A stretch of DNA of 64,000 nucleotides from DASQBT01 sp963746955 (GCA_963746955.1 CAVVDR010000003.1:129098-193097); one strand, 5' to 3'. Numbered from the stretch's first letter, positions 24,234-32,807 are shown. Translations and numbers: made by a program. The notes: a model not told the origin generated them from the sequence alone.

Positions 24234-25114
24234 TGAAACGTTTTGCCCTGACACTTGCGCTGGCGGCTCTTGCTTCCACGCCTGCTCATGCCTTCAAACT
24301 GAAGGATCTGTTCAACCAGCCATCGAACGGTCAGAGTCAGAGCCAGACCCAGCCCCAGGCCGGAACCACCAAGAATCAGCCCGATTATCTTGGCCTGACC
24401 AATACCCTGTTCGGCAAGACTTCCACCCAGGAGGAAATCCGCATTGGCCGGCAGATTGCAGGCAACCTGCTCGGCGCCATGCCCTTGGTCAAGGATGATG
24501 AATTGCAGCGTTATGTAAATGTAGTCGGGCGCTGGGTGGCGGAGCAGTCCGGCCGCAACGACATCCGCTGGTATTTTGGTGTGCTCGACAGCGACGACAT
24601 CAACGCCTTCGCCGCGCCAGGAGGTTATGTATTTGTCACCAAGGGCCTGTATCGGCGGCTCAGCAACGAAGCTGAACTCGCGGGGGTGCTGGGCCACGAG
24701 ATCGCCCACATCACCCACAAGGACCATCTAAGGCTGCTCAAGCAGACCACCTTGATCAGCACCTTGGGGCAGGCGGTCGGCGAGAATTTCAAGGGCAGCG
24801 ATCAGGCGGTGCAGAACCTGATCGGCAATGGCGCCGAGATCATGGCCCGAGGCCTGGACAAGGACACTGAACTTTCGGCCGATCGCACCGGCGTAGTATT
24901 CGCCGCGCGCGCGGGCTACGATCCCTGGGGTCTGCCCACTGTGCTTCAGGACCTGACGGCGTTGCCACCCGGCGACCAGCGAATGAGCTTGCTGTACAAG
25001 ACCCATCCCGCCGCAGCCGACAGGCTGGCCGCACTGGGTGACGCGATAGGCTCGCGCTTCGACAATCTCACCGGCGGCAAGGACTTCAAAGACCGCTTCT
25101 ACCGCATCAAGTGA
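24233..25114 (+). CDS. Exported M48-family zinc metalloprotease
   Basis: 293 residues, signal peptide (LALAALASTPAHA). The HEIAH zinc motif (VLGHEIAHITHKDH near residue 150) and the downstream Glu region (ELSADRTGVVFAARAGYDP near 220) are present, with INAFAAPGGYVFV before them. It resembles BepA/LoiP-type periplasmic quality-control proteases. It lies between an SH3 protein and a CHASE2 adenylate cyclase, with overlapping start and stop codons on both sides, which suggests co-translation. Confidence 0.92.
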   Translation: MKRFALTLALAALASTPAHAFKLKDLFNQPSNGQSQSQTQPQAGTTKNQPDYLGLTNTLFGKTSTQEEIRIGRQIAGNLLGAMPLVKDDELQRYVNVVGRWVAEQSGRNDIRWYFGVLDSDDINAFAAPGGYVFVTKGLYRRLSNEAELAGVLGHEIAHITHKDHLRLLKQTTLISTLGQAVGENFKGSDQAVQNLIGNGAEIMARGLDKDTELSADRTGVVFAARAGYDPWGLPTVLQDLTALPPGDQRMSLLYKTHPAAADRLAALGDAIGSRFDNLTGGKDFKDRFYRIK

Positions 25115-27324
25115 AGCGGCCCCAAAAACTGCCCTTGGGGCAGTGGGCGCTGTCGGCGGCGCTCATCGCGTTGCTCGCCCTGCAGGCGGCAGGCGCGGTG
25201 AGCCTGCCTTACCTGGACAAGCTGGAGGCGGCCCTCTATGACACGTGGTTGCGGGCGACCGCGCTCGGGGGGGTGGACGACCGCATCGCCATTCTCGACA
25301 TCGATGAAAAAAGCCTGAAGGAGGTCGGCCGCTGGCCGTGGGGGCGGGACAAGATGGCGGCCCTGACCGACCGGCTGTTCAATGAATATGGCGTGGCCGG
25401 CGTGGGTTTTGACGTGGTGTTTGCCGAACCGGATATCAGTTCCGGGATTGCCTCGCTGGACAAACTGGCGAAGGGCGCGCTGGCAGGCGAAAGTGAATTT
25501 CAGGCAGCCTATAAGCGCTTGCGCCCCGAACTCGATCACGACGGTCAGTTCGCGGAAAGCCTGAAAGACAAGGCGGTATCGCTGGGCTATTATTTTGTTC
25601 CGCAGGGTATGCAAGCGCAGACTACCGGCGCATTGCCTCCGCCCGATTTCAGTGACGTGCGCAAATTGCCTTACGTCCCTGACCAGACGGCCGGATATGG
25701 CGCAAATCTGGCCCAGTTTCAGCAGGCCGCGCCTGCGGCGGGTTATTTCAACAGCTTTCCCGATCCGGATGGCACCGCGAGGCGCTGGTCACTGACCCAG
25801 CAATATCACGGCGCGGGCTATGGCGCACTGAGCGTTGAAACGCTGCGCACGGCCCTGGGCGGCGATCCTCTGACTACAGGCGAGGACAAGGTTTCGATTC
25901 TGGGCATTTCCTATCGTCAGCCCTGGCTGGAGGTCGGCGGACTCAAGGTGCCGGTGGATGCCAGCGGCAAGATCTTAATTCCCTATCGGAAGGGCGCACC
26001 GTTCCCTTATATCTCGGCCGCCGACGTCCTGGCCGGACACGCCAAGGCCGCGCAACTGGAGAACCGCATCGTGCTGGTTGGCTCCACCGCCCCCGGTTTG
26101 GCAGACCTGCGGGTTACGCCGTTCTACTCGATCTATCCCGGCGTCGCAATCCACGCCCATCTCATGGCTGGCATGCTGGACGGCACCACCCGGGTCACGC
26201 CGCCATGGGCTGGAGCGGTTGAACTTGCGGCGGTCATCGGTCTGGGGATTGTGATGGTGGCGGGCCTCGCGCTGTTCGGCCCCCTGGGTGACCTGCTGCT
26301 GGCCTTGGCCTTGGGTGCCGGGCTACTGGGGGCCTACGGCTGGGCATGGAAACACCACTGGGTGCTACCCCTGGCCACGCCTCTGGTGGCCGTGCTCGCG
26401 CTCTTCATTTTGAATACCGCCTACGGCTATTTCCTTGAGGCGCGCTCCAAACGCCAGATCACCAAGCTGTTCGGCCAGTATGTGCCGCCGGAACTGGCGG
26501 ACACGATGAGCCGGGATCCCACCCACTACAGCATGGAAGGCCAGTCGCGCGAGATGACCGTGCTGTTTTCGGACATCCGCGGCTTCACCAATTTTTCCGA
26601 AAGCCTGCCACCCACCGAACTGGCGGAAGTGCTTAACGCCTACCTGTCGCGCATGACCGCCATTGTGCAGGAGCATCGCGGCACTATCGACAAGTACATC
26701 GGCGACGCAGTCATGGCATTCTGGAACGCGCCGGTGGACATGCCTAACCATGCCGAATCCGCGGTGCAGGCGGGGCTCGACATGCAGGCCGCATTGGCCG
26801 ATCTGAACAAGGAATTCGCCGCGCGCGGCTGGCCGGCGGTCAAGATTGGCGTGGGCGTGAATACCGGCCGGATGAGCGTGGGCAACATGGGCTCCGAATT
26901 TCGTCTGTCTTACACCGTGATGGGCGATGCGGTGAACCTCGGCTCGCGCCTGGAGAGCATCACCAAGCAATACGGCGTCGGCATCCTGGCGACCGAAACC
27001 ACGGTTGCGGCCGACACCGGACATGAGTTCATGAAAGTCGACGTGGTGCGGGTCAAGGGCAAGGAAACGCCGGTCGCCATCTACCAGCCCCTGGGGCGCA
27101 AGGGCGAACTGGGCGAAGATGCGAAGAAGATGGCGCAGTTATTCGAGACGGCGTTCGGCCTTTATCAGAGGCAGGACTGGCAGGGCGCAGAAACCCTGCT
27201 GCAGGAACTGGCCGCGATTGCGCCCTGCGGCCTGTGTGAAACCTATCTGGCCCGCATCGCCCACTTCCGCGAACATCCTCCCGCGCCGGACTGGGACGGA
27301 GTATTCGTCTATACCACCAAGTAG
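25111..27324 (+). CDS. CHASE2-domain adenylate/guanylate cyclase
   Basis: 737 residues from GTG 25111, overlapping the M48 stop (GTGA). It has an N-terminal helix (about 8-28), a large extracytoplasmic CHASE2 sensor (about 30-360: IAILDIDEKSLKEVGRWPWG), three transmembrane helices (about 365-445) and a class III cyclase domain (about 475-640) with both metal-binding Asp motifs (VLFSDIRGFTNFSE near 483, KYIGDAVMAFWNAP near 530). The last 80 residues are helical. It probably makes cAMP in response to a periplasmic signal. A cAMP-phosphodiesterase-like gene follows. Confidence 0.94.
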   Translation: MKRPQKLPLGQWALSAALIALLALQAAGAVSLPYLDKLEAALYDTWLRATALGGVDDRIAILDIDEKSLKEVGRWPWGRDKMAALTDRLFNEYGVAGVGFDVVFAEPDISSGIASLDKLAKGALAGESEFQAAYKRLRPELDHDGQFAESLKDKAVSLGYYFVPQGMQAQTTGALPPPDFSDVRKLPYVPDQTAGYGANLAQFQQAAPAAGYFNSFPDPDGTARRWSLTQQYHGAGYGALSVETLRTALGGDPLTTGEDKVSILGISYRQPWLEVGGLKVPVDASGKILIPYRKGAPFPYISAADVLAGHAKAAQLENRIVLVGSTAPGLADLRVTPFYSIYPGVAIHAHLMAGMLDGTTRVTPPWAGAVELAAVIGLGIVMVAGLALFGPLGDLLLALALGAGLLGAYGWAWKHHWVLPLATPLVAVLALFILNTAYGYFLEARSKRQITKLFGQYVPPELADTMSRDPTHYSMEGQSREMTVLFSDIRGFTNFSESLPPTELAEVLNAYLSRMTAIVQEHRGTIDKYIGDAVMAFWNAPVDMPNHAESAVQAGLDMQAALADLNKEFAARGWPAVKIGVGVNTGRMSVGNMGSEFRLSYTVMGDAVNLGSRLESITKQYGVGILATETTVAADTGHEFMKVDVVRVKGKETPVAIYQPLGRKGELGEDAKKMAQLFETAFGLYQRQDWQGAETLLQELAAIAPCGLCETYLARIAHFREHPPAPDWDGVFVYTTK

Positions 27325-27428
27325 GGTGCGGCTGATGCAGGATAGAATCTTACAAAGAGGACGGTAGGACAGGAGAAAGCAAACCTCTTGTTCTCATGTC
27401 TTCCTTAGTTCAAGAACTTGGGACGCCG

Positions 27429-28193
27429 ATGAAACTGACTGTACTTGGCTGTAGCGGTGGAATCGGCAGCGGCCGGCAGACCACATGCTTTGAAATTGAC
27501 GATGACACGCTGCTCGATGCCGGCACCGGCCTCGCGACCCTGACGCTGGAGCAGCTTGCCTGCATCGATCAGGTCTTCCTCACCCACAGCCACCTGGACC
27601 ATGTGCTGGGCCTGCCACTGCTGCTCGATGGGGTGGGCGAACGGCGGCAGGCGCCGGTAACGGTGTATGCGCTGCCAGAGGTGCTGGCCATCCTCGATCA
27701 GCACTTGTTCAACTGGAAGCTGTGGCCGGATTTCCGCGACATTCCCTCGCCCGATAATCCCTGGCTGCGCTTTCATCCCGTGCCCCTGGGTTCCACCATC
27801 CGCCTGGGGCAGCGCGAATTCACCGCGCTGCCGGCGGACCACGTGGTGCCCGCCTGCGCCTGGCACATCAGCGGCACGGGCGGTTCGCTGGTATTTACCG
27901 GCGACACAACCAGCTACGAAGCCCTGATCCTGGCCCTCAACCAAATCTCTGATCTGCAGCACCTGATCATCGAAACGTCCTTCGAGACTGCGCGACGCGA
28001 CCTTGCCATTGTTTCCAAGCACCACTGGCCCGAATCGCTGGCCCGCGATCTGGCAAGGCTCAGCGCGCAGCCCCAGGTGTGGATTACGCACCTCAAGCCA
28101 GGCAACGAAGCGGCCATCATGGCTGAGCTCCGGCACGCGGTGCCAGACAGGAAGTTACAGGCCCTGCAGCAGCAGCAGGTGATCGATTGGTGA
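27429..28193 (+). CDS. MBL-fold protein, probable 3',5'-cyclic nucleotide phosphodiesterase
   Basis: About 254 residues from ATG 27429 (an in-frame ATG at 27396 would add 11 residues). It has the metallo-beta-lactamase signature THSHLDHVLGLP near 60 plus later metal ligands (ADHVVPACAW, FTGDTTSYEA, ITHLKPGN). The pattern SGGIGSGRQTTCFEIDDDTL matches the class II cyclic-nucleotide phosphodiesterase-like family of betaproteobacteria. Standing next to a class III cyclase, it probably degrades the cAMP the cyclase makes. Activity is inferred from family and context only. Confidence 0.85.
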   Translation: MKLTVLGCSGGIGSGRQTTCFEIDDDTLLDAGTGLATLTLEQLACIDQVFLTHSHLDHVLGLPLLLDGVGERRQAPVTVYALPEVLAILDQHLFNWKLWPDFRDIPSPDNPWLRFHPVPLGSTIRLGQREFTALPADHVVPACAWHISGTGGSLVFTGDTTSYEALILALNQISDLQHLIIETSFETARRDLAIVSKHHWPESLARDLARLSAQPQVWITHLKPGNEAAIMAELRHAVPDRKLQALQQQQVIDW

Positions 28194-28816
28194 TTCCCGA
28201 TGCGCTGCTGCTGCTGACCGGCGGCTGTCCCCATTGCCCGGCAGTGCTTCAGAGCCTTACCGGCCTGCTGAAGGAAGGCGTCATCGGCCGGCTGCAAGTG
28301 ATCAACGTCGCCGTACATACCGAGGCGGCGGAACAAAGGGGAGTGCAGTCGGTTCCCTGGACAAGAATCGGCCCCTACGAATTCCAGGGCCTTATCTCGC
28401 CTGCGGAACTCAAGCGCTACGCCCAGGGCGTCGACGATGAAACCGTCTTCGATGCTTACGTGCTCGACCTGCTCAAGACCGGCAAGCGCGCGCGCTTCGA
28501 AGCGCTGGTGAAGCAGGAACCGCAACGCATCCATGCGCTCGCCCGGCTCATGACCAATCCGGAAACCAGCATGGCCATCCGCTTGGGTATAGGTGCGGTG
28601 CTGGAAGAGTTACAGGGAACCGGCCTGAGTGAGCCGCTGATTCCGGAACTCGGCGCCTTGCTCGATTCAGACGATGCCCTGCTGCGCGCCGACGCCTGCC
28701 ACTTTCTTACCCTGATCGGGGGCGAGGAGGTGAGGCCGTTCATGCAGGCTTGCTTGAATCATGCTGATGCTGAAATCCGGGAGATGGCGCAGGAGTGGTT
28801 GGGTGCGGAGAGGTAG
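28190..28816 (+). CDS. Thioredoxin-like domain fused to HEAT-like repeats
   Basis: About 208 residues from GTG 28190, which overlaps the stop of the MBL gene (GTGA). The N-terminal part (about 1-85) has a thioredoxin/glutaredoxin-like CPHC motif (TGGCPHCPAVLQ) and cis-Pro region VQSVPWTRIG. The C-terminal part (about 110-208) is made of HEAT-like helical pairs (LGALLDSDDALLRADACHFL, ACLNHADAEIREMAQEWL). It may be a redox-sensing adaptor of the cyclic-nucleotide cluster. The partner is not evident. Confidence 0.8.
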   Translation: MIPDALLLLTGGCPHCPAVLQSLTGLLKEGVIGRLQVINVAVHTEAAEQRGVQSVPWTRIGPYEFQGLISPAELKRYAQGVDDETVFDAYVLDLLKTGKRARFEALVKQEPQRIHALARLMTNPETSMAIRLGIGAVLEELQGTGLSEPLIPELGALLDSDDALLRADACHFLTLIGGEEVRPFMQACLNHADAEIREMAQEWLGAER

Positions 28817-28832
28817 AAATCGCTGGCTTATC

Positions 28833-28868
28833 CGTCTTCGCGAGGAGTGAAACGATGAAGCGATCCAG
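28833..28868. repeat. Copy of a dispersed palindromic repeat (GCGAGGAG...GAAGCGATCCAG type)
   Basis: The 36-bp segment resembles the widespread short intergenic repeat with the core TTGCGAGGAGC, then ACGAAGCAATCC, found in many proteobacterial genomes. It follows the thioredoxin-HEAT gene and could act as transcript-end hairpin or recombination spot. I cannot see other copies in this window. Confidence 0.45.
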
Positions 28869-29008
28869 TCGCCTGTTCCGTTCGGCATATTGCGTTTCAA
28901 TGCAGATGCTGGAATGCTTGAGACGAATTGTTCCGCTCGCTTGATCAAGTAGTCATGGCCATTTCATCGATGACATAGTCTTGCTTACACTTAGGATGCA
29001 CTAATCAA

Positions 29009-29101
29009 ACCTAACATGGTGATTGGTATGATTGTTACGGCACACTGGGCCAGAACGACGGATTGTAAGTCGTCATTTGGGCTGGACGCTTTACGTTAGG
29101 T
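29009..29101 (+). other. attC-like imperfect palindrome (possible integron cassette recombination site)
   Basis: A 93-bp element begins ACCTAAC (29009-29015, fits R'' RYYYAAC) and ends GTTAGGT (29095-29101, fits R' GTTRRRY). The outer arms extend to a perfect 9-bp inverted repeat (29007-29015 and 29095-29103). Inside are CCAG/CTGG (29050-29053, 29082-29085) and ACGAC/GTCGT (29055-29059, 29069-29073) arms. An ATG follows 14 bases after GTT, as in cassettes. The L boxes are not clear and there is no integrase in the window, so this could be another kind of palindrome. Confidence 0.4.
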
Positions 29102-29108
29102 TTCGCAT

Positions 29109-29996
29109 ATGTCGCCTGCTGGACCACCCCTGCCATCGAAGTCAGCGGACTTCGTGCGGGCCGCAGCTGGGCTGGTGCCAAAGCTCACATTGACATCAAC
29201 GGTAGCGATAGTCGGTGCCAAGGCACCTACTGTTCGCCAGATTGGAAGCGGGACGCTCATCGCGGTCGCAGACTGCCGGTTCGTGCTGACTGCTGCGCAC
29301 GTAGTCCGCGAGGGCGCGCGTCACGGCTACACGCTTGGAGTCTCTGGAGGCAAGGACGCAAATTTCACTGCTTTGGACGGAACCTGGATGGTTTCGGGAG
29401 GAGCTAATCCCGACGCTGGGGACGACAAGCACGACGTCGCCCTTTATCAGCTGAGCGACCAGCAGGCCGCACGCCTAGGAAACGTCGAGTTCGTGCGAGT
29501 CGCGGACGCGTGCTTCGCGAGCGACCTCTCAACCGGCTATTTCGTAGTCACGGGATATCCAGGCATATGGTCAACGGTCCTCGATGGGTCCGAAGACACG
29601 ATGAAGTCCAAGCTTCTTCAGTACGGCACCTATGCCCTCGCTGGTGCCACGGCCGCGCTAGATGGCTACGATCCAGGCAGGCACTTTCTACTCACAGCAA
29701 GCCCATCGGAGATCCTTGATCCACTTGGCGCACCGGCCACGTTCCGGACACGCCAGGGCTTCCCTGCCCAGATGCCGGCCGATCTTCGTGGAATCAGCGG
29801 CTGCAGCGTTTGGCTAATCGGGAATCTCACCAAGCCTGTCGAGAGTTGGGGTCGAGAGCCAGGCCGGATCGTTGGCATAGAGACGGGTGTGTTCGCGGAG
29901 CGAGGCGCAATCAAGGCTACACGTTGGAATGCTGTCACGACGCTGTTATACAACGCGTTCCCGCCCATAAGGCCGGCTATTGAGATGTGCGTCTAG
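29109..29996 (+). CDS. Trypsin-like serine protease domain protein
   Basis: 295 residues. Catalytic triad candidates are His in LTAAHVV (near 63), Asp in DKHDVALYQL (near 115) and Ser in the GISGCSVW motif (near 235), in the correct order for the chymotrypsin fold. There is no signal peptide, so it is probably cytoplasmic. It stands alone, directly behind an attC-like palindrome and in front of decayed RAYT sequence, so it was probably acquired. Similar stand-alone trypsin-like proteins sometimes appear in defence islands; function here is unknown. Confidence 0.8.
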   Translation: MSPAGPPLPSKSADFVRAAAGLVPKLTLTSTVAIVGAKAPTVRQIGSGTLIAVADCRFVLTAAHVVREGARHGYTLGVSGGKDANFTALDGTWMVSGGANPDAGDDKHDVALYQLSDQQAARLGNVEFVRVADACFASDLSTGYFVVTGYPGIWSTVLDGSEDTMKSKLLQYGTYALAGATAALDGYDPGRHFLLTASPSEILDPLGAPATFRTRQGFPAQMPADLRGISGCSVWLIGNLTKPVESWGREPGRIVGIETGVFAERGAIKATRWNAVTTLLYNAFPPIRPAIEMCV

Positions 29997-30019
29997 GGGG
30001 AGCCGAGGGAATCAAAGGG

Positions 30020-30115
30020 GTCAGCGTCACTCCTCCTGTGCCAGCATGAACCCATGCCCCGCCGCCGCCGCATCCAGCTTGATCGCGTCCCGCTGCACAT
30101 CGTCCAGCGCGGCCA
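30020..30115 (+). repeat. Left direct repeat flanking gnd (RAYT 5' region)
   Basis: This copy (30020-30115) and the copy at 31362-31458 share about 96 bp, including TCAGCGTCA, TGTGCC and the N-terminal codons of a REP-associated tyrosine transposase. The same orientation on both sides of gnd suggests two insertions or a duplication carrying gnd between them. Confidence 0.75.
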
Positions 30116-30328
30116 CAATCGGAAGCTGTGCTTCTTTGGCGAAGAAGACTACCTGAGCTACCTCCATTGATTGGATGAGGCCTTGGCAGAAACCGAATGC
30201 GAGATGTCCCTGGAGCGGCGCCACGTCCAATACATCAACCGCACCCATGGCCGCCCGGCACCCTGTGGGACAGCCGCTACAAATCCTCCCTGATTCAGGC
30301 CGAGACCCGGCTGGATCACCACCTCTAA
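30054..30328 (+). pseudogene. Decayed REP-associated tyrosine transposase (RAYT)
   Basis: Starting at ATG 30054 the product begins MPRRRRIQLDRVPLHIVQRG and continues HNRKLCFFGEEDYLSYLH, the N-terminus of RAYT (Y1_Tnp) transposases. A TGA stands where Trp (TGG) is expected. After it, EALAETECE-like sequence and a later piece (HVQYINRTHGRPA then LWDSRYKSSLIQAETRLD in a shifted frame) show internal deletions and a frameshift. It cannot be active. The HUH-type catalytic domain is mostly missing. Confidence 0.88.
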
Positions 30329-30341
30329 AAGGAGACTCAAG

Positions 30342-31358
30342 ATGCAGATCGGCATGATTGGACTGGGACGTATGGGCAGCAATATGGTGCGGCGACTGAT
30401 GCGGCAAGGGCATCAATGTGTGGTGTACAACCGTCATCCCGAAGCCGTCACCGCGCTTCACGCTCAAGGCGCTGTTGGAGCGGGCTCACTTGAGGATTTT
30501 GTCGCCAGCTTGACCAAACCGCGCACGATCTGGTTGATGGTGCCTGCGACGGTGGTGGATGAAGTGCTGGTGAAGTTGGTCGCGCTGCTTGAAGCGGGCG
30601 ACATCGTCATTGATGGCGGCAACTCATACTATCGCGACGACATTCGGCGCGCGGCTGAATTGCAACGGAATGGCATGCATTACGTGGATGTGGGCACCAG
30701 CGGGGGCGTCGCGGGCCTGGAACGTGGCTACTGCCTGATGATCGGTGGCGAGAAAGACATTGTGCAACATCTTGATCCCGTCTTTGCCACGCTTGCCCCC
30801 GGCGTGGGCACGGTGCCACGCACCCCCGGGCGAAACAGGCCGGAAGCCACCGCCGAACAGGGTTACCTGCACTGTGGTCCACATGGAGCGGGGCACTTCG
30901 TCAAGATGGTCCACAACGGCATCGAATATGGACTGATGGCGGCTTATGCCGAGGGCCTGAATATCCTGCGCAATGCCAACGTCGGCAAGCGCACGCATGA
31001 TAGCGATGCCGAGACCACGCCGATGCGCAACCCGGAGTATTACCAGTATGAGTTGGACCTGCCAGAAATCGCTGAAGTCTGGCGGCGCGGAAGCGTGGTG
31101 GCGTCATGGCTTCTCGATCTGACCGCGGCGGCGCTGGTTGAAGATGCAGATCTTACTGGGTTCTCTGGGCGTGTGTCGGACTCGGGCGAGGGGCGCTGGA
31201 CGGCTCTGGCCGCCATCGACGAAGGTGTGCCGACCCCGGTAATCAGCGCGGCGCTGTTCGAGCGCTTCGCCTCGCGCGGCGAGGCCGATTATGCCAACCG
31301 GCTTCTTTCCGCGATGAGAAAACAGTTCGGCGGGCATGATGAGAAGAAACAGGAATAG
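30342..31358 (+). CDS. gnd: 6-phosphogluconate dehydrogenase, decarboxylating (GndA-like)
   Basis: 338 residues, the short type of 6-phosphogluconate dehydrogenase. The NAD(P) motif is GLGRMGSNMVRR (residues 7-18). Next come DGGNSYYRDD (about 91) and GTSGGVAGLERGYCLMIGG (about 118), where the family usually has GGVWGLERG. The catalytic Lys lies in GHFVKMVHNGIEYG (about 186). It oxidises 6-phosphogluconate to ribulose 5-phosphate and CO2. No pentose-phosphate neighbours are present; it is flanked on both sides by RAYT remnants. ATG 30342 follows an AAGGAG ribosome-binding site. Confidence 0.93.
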   Translation: MQIGMIGLGRMGSNMVRRLMRQGHQCVVYNRHPEAVTALHAQGAVGAGSLEDFVASLTKPRTIWLMVPATVVDEVLVKLVALLEAGDIVIDGGNSYYRDDIRRAAELQRNGMHYVDVGTSGGVAGLERGYCLMIGGEKDIVQHLDPVFATLAPGVGTVPRTPGRNRPEATAEQGYLHCGPHGAGHFVKMVHNGIEYGLMAAYAEGLNILRNANVGKRTHDSDAETTPMRNPEYYQYELDLPEIAEVWRRGSVVASWLLDLTAAALVEDADLTGFSGRVSDSGEGRWTALAAIDEGVPTPVISAALFERFASRGEADYANRLLSAMRKQFGGHDEKKQE

Positions 31359-31361
31359 AAG

Positions 31362-31458
31362 GTTCAGCGTCAAATATTCTGTGCCTGCACAAGCTCATGC
31401 CCCGCCGCCCTCGCATCCAGCTTGATCGCGTCCCGCTGCACGACGTTCAGCGCGGCCA
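31362..31458 (+). repeat. Right direct repeat flanking gnd (RAYT 5' region)
   Basis: Same sequence family as 30020-30115, in direct orientation, starting just after the gnd stop. It supplies the first codons of the chimeric ORF at 31397. Confidence 0.75.
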
Positions 31459-31843
31459 TATGCACTATATTGCATTGAACCCGGTACGCGCTGCCCTGGT
31501 CGATGACCCCGCCCACATGGTTTTGCGTCATTTGGCAGACACGCTTGCACGGATCACGCGACCTAATGAACCGCTGTATCGTTTCGGCGGAGAAGAGTTT
31601 CTCTTTCTGATACAACGCCAGGCCCCGGATGGAGCCGCTGCAGCCGCGCAGCGATTTATCAATGCGGTGCGCAGCGAGCTCGTGCCGATTCCTCAAGGTA
31701 AACCCCTGGCATTGACCGTCACGTTGGGCTTGGCCTGTGTGGGTGAAGATGAGCTTATGGCCCGCGCGGTAGAGCGCGCGGACAGGGCACTCTACTCAGG
31801 CAAGAGGGCTGGGCGCGATCGTTATTTCATCGACGGTGGCTGA
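31397..31843 (+). pseudogene. RAYT remnant fused in frame to a GGDEF-domain fragment
   Basis: A 148-codon open frame made of three parts. Residues 1-21 are the RAYT N-terminus (MPRRPRIQLDRVPLHDVQRG). Residues 22-40 are a RAYT C-terminal piece (MHYIALNPVRAALVDDPAH), so the middle is deleted. Residues 41-148 are the second half of a diguanylate cyclase domain: VLRHLADTLARITRPNEPL, RFGGEEF (the GGDEF active-site loop) and ERADRALYSGKRAGRDRY. The front of the GGDEF domain with the substrate-binding strand is missing, so cyclase activity is unlikely. The fusion may still be translated. Confidence 0.75.
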
Positions 31844-31882
31844 CGCAACGGTTCCACTGAACGTAATCGGTATGGAGAGGAA

Positions 31883-32269
31883 ATGGCCGTAAGAATTGTT
31901 AGGCTGGGCAGCGCCAGAACGAGCAACGAAGGCTTGCGCATCGGTACGGTCCGGCGTCCTCCGCGCGGCGTGAGGAAGGAAGACTACGCATCGAAAGACA
32001 TCTACGACCTGTGGTTCCCAAATCTTGCTCCCAGCGAGGGCCTGCTTAAGGTGGCTTCGCCCTTGGGCGACGAAAAGTCCTGGAATTTGTTCAAGCGCAA
32101 GTTTCTGGCTGAAATGAAGTCGCCCCAGGCGAGCAGAGACCTGGACCTGCTGGCCGCGCTGTCGCATCAGACCAGCTTTGCAATCGGCTGTTATTGCGAG
32201 GATGAATCCCGATGCCATAGATCGATTTTGAGAACGCTTCTGGAAGAAAGAGGCGCAGAAATCGGGTGA
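31883..32269 (+). CDS. DUF488 family protein
   Basis: 128 residues matching DUF488: IVRLGSARTSNEGLRIGTVR, RPPRGVRKEDYASKDIYDLWFPNLAPS and the conserved Cys region SFAIGCYCEDESRCHRSIL near the end. The function of the family is unknown. It is a single gene in an accessory zone. ATG 31883 has a ribosome-binding site (GAGAGG). It is followed by unrelated single genes on the same strand, with no sign of an operon. Confidence 0.85.
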   Translation: MAVRIVRLGSARTSNEGLRIGTVRRPPRGVRKEDYASKDIYDLWFPNLAPSEGLLKVASPLGDEKSWNLFKRKFLAEMKSPQASRDLDLLAALSHQTSFAIGCYCEDESRCHRSILRTLLEERGAEIG

Positions 32270-32396
32270 GTTCGATCCCCACGCCTAACCAGGCTGGTCG
32301 AAACAACGTTCAAACCCGTGGCTTTGCGAAACTGAACCGGTGCGATCCACGATGCCCAATCAAGCGGTCCGCCTGGGCGGATCAGGAGAACTTCAA

Positions 32397-32807
32397 ATGC
32401 GCAACAGCGATTGGTACTCACGATTGGCAAAAGCGGCCTCCCATTTTGCGGGTCGCCCAAGAGTATTCAGCCTGGCCATCGGCCTGGTCGTTGTGTGGCT
32501 GGTGACGGGGCCCATGTTTGGCTTTAGCGATACCTGGCAGCTGGTCATCAACACGGGTACGACAATCATTACTTTCCTGATGGTTTTCCTGATTCAGAAC
32601 ACGCAGAATCGCGACACCGAAGCAATCCAGGTGAAGCTCGATGAACTCATTCGGGCAACCAAGGGCGCCCATAACGTCCTGCTTGATCTGGAAGAACTCG
32701 AGGAGGGGACACTTGACGCGTTCAAGGCAAAATATGAGGCCCTTGCCAGTGCTGCAAGAGCAGAATTGGGCCGTGGAGTCGAGGATACCGGAACCCCGGA
32801 GGCATGA
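32397..32807 (+). CDS. Low-affinity iron permease family membrane protein
   Basis: 136 residues from ATG 32397, which has a good ribosome-binding site (CAGGAG, 32383-32388); an upstream in-frame ATG (32352) lacks one. Two transmembrane helices (VFSLAIGLVVVWLVTGPMFG and LVINTGTTIITFLMVFLI) are followed by the family motif QNTQNRDTEAIQVKLDELIRAT and an acidic C-terminal tail. The family is named after the yeast Fet4 low-affinity iron transporter, but the small bacterial forms are not proven to carry iron. Confidence 0.88.
   Translation: MRNSDWYSRLAKAASHFAGRPRVFSLAIGLVVVWLVTGPMFGFSDTWQLVINTGTTIITFLMVFLIQNTQNRDTEAIQVKLDELIRATKGAHNVLLDLEELEEGTLDAFKAKYEALASAARAELGRGVEDTGTPEA

Noticed and set aside
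32283..32320. Second attC site (GCCTAAC motif)
   Set aside because: No matching GTTRRRY partner at a sensible distance.
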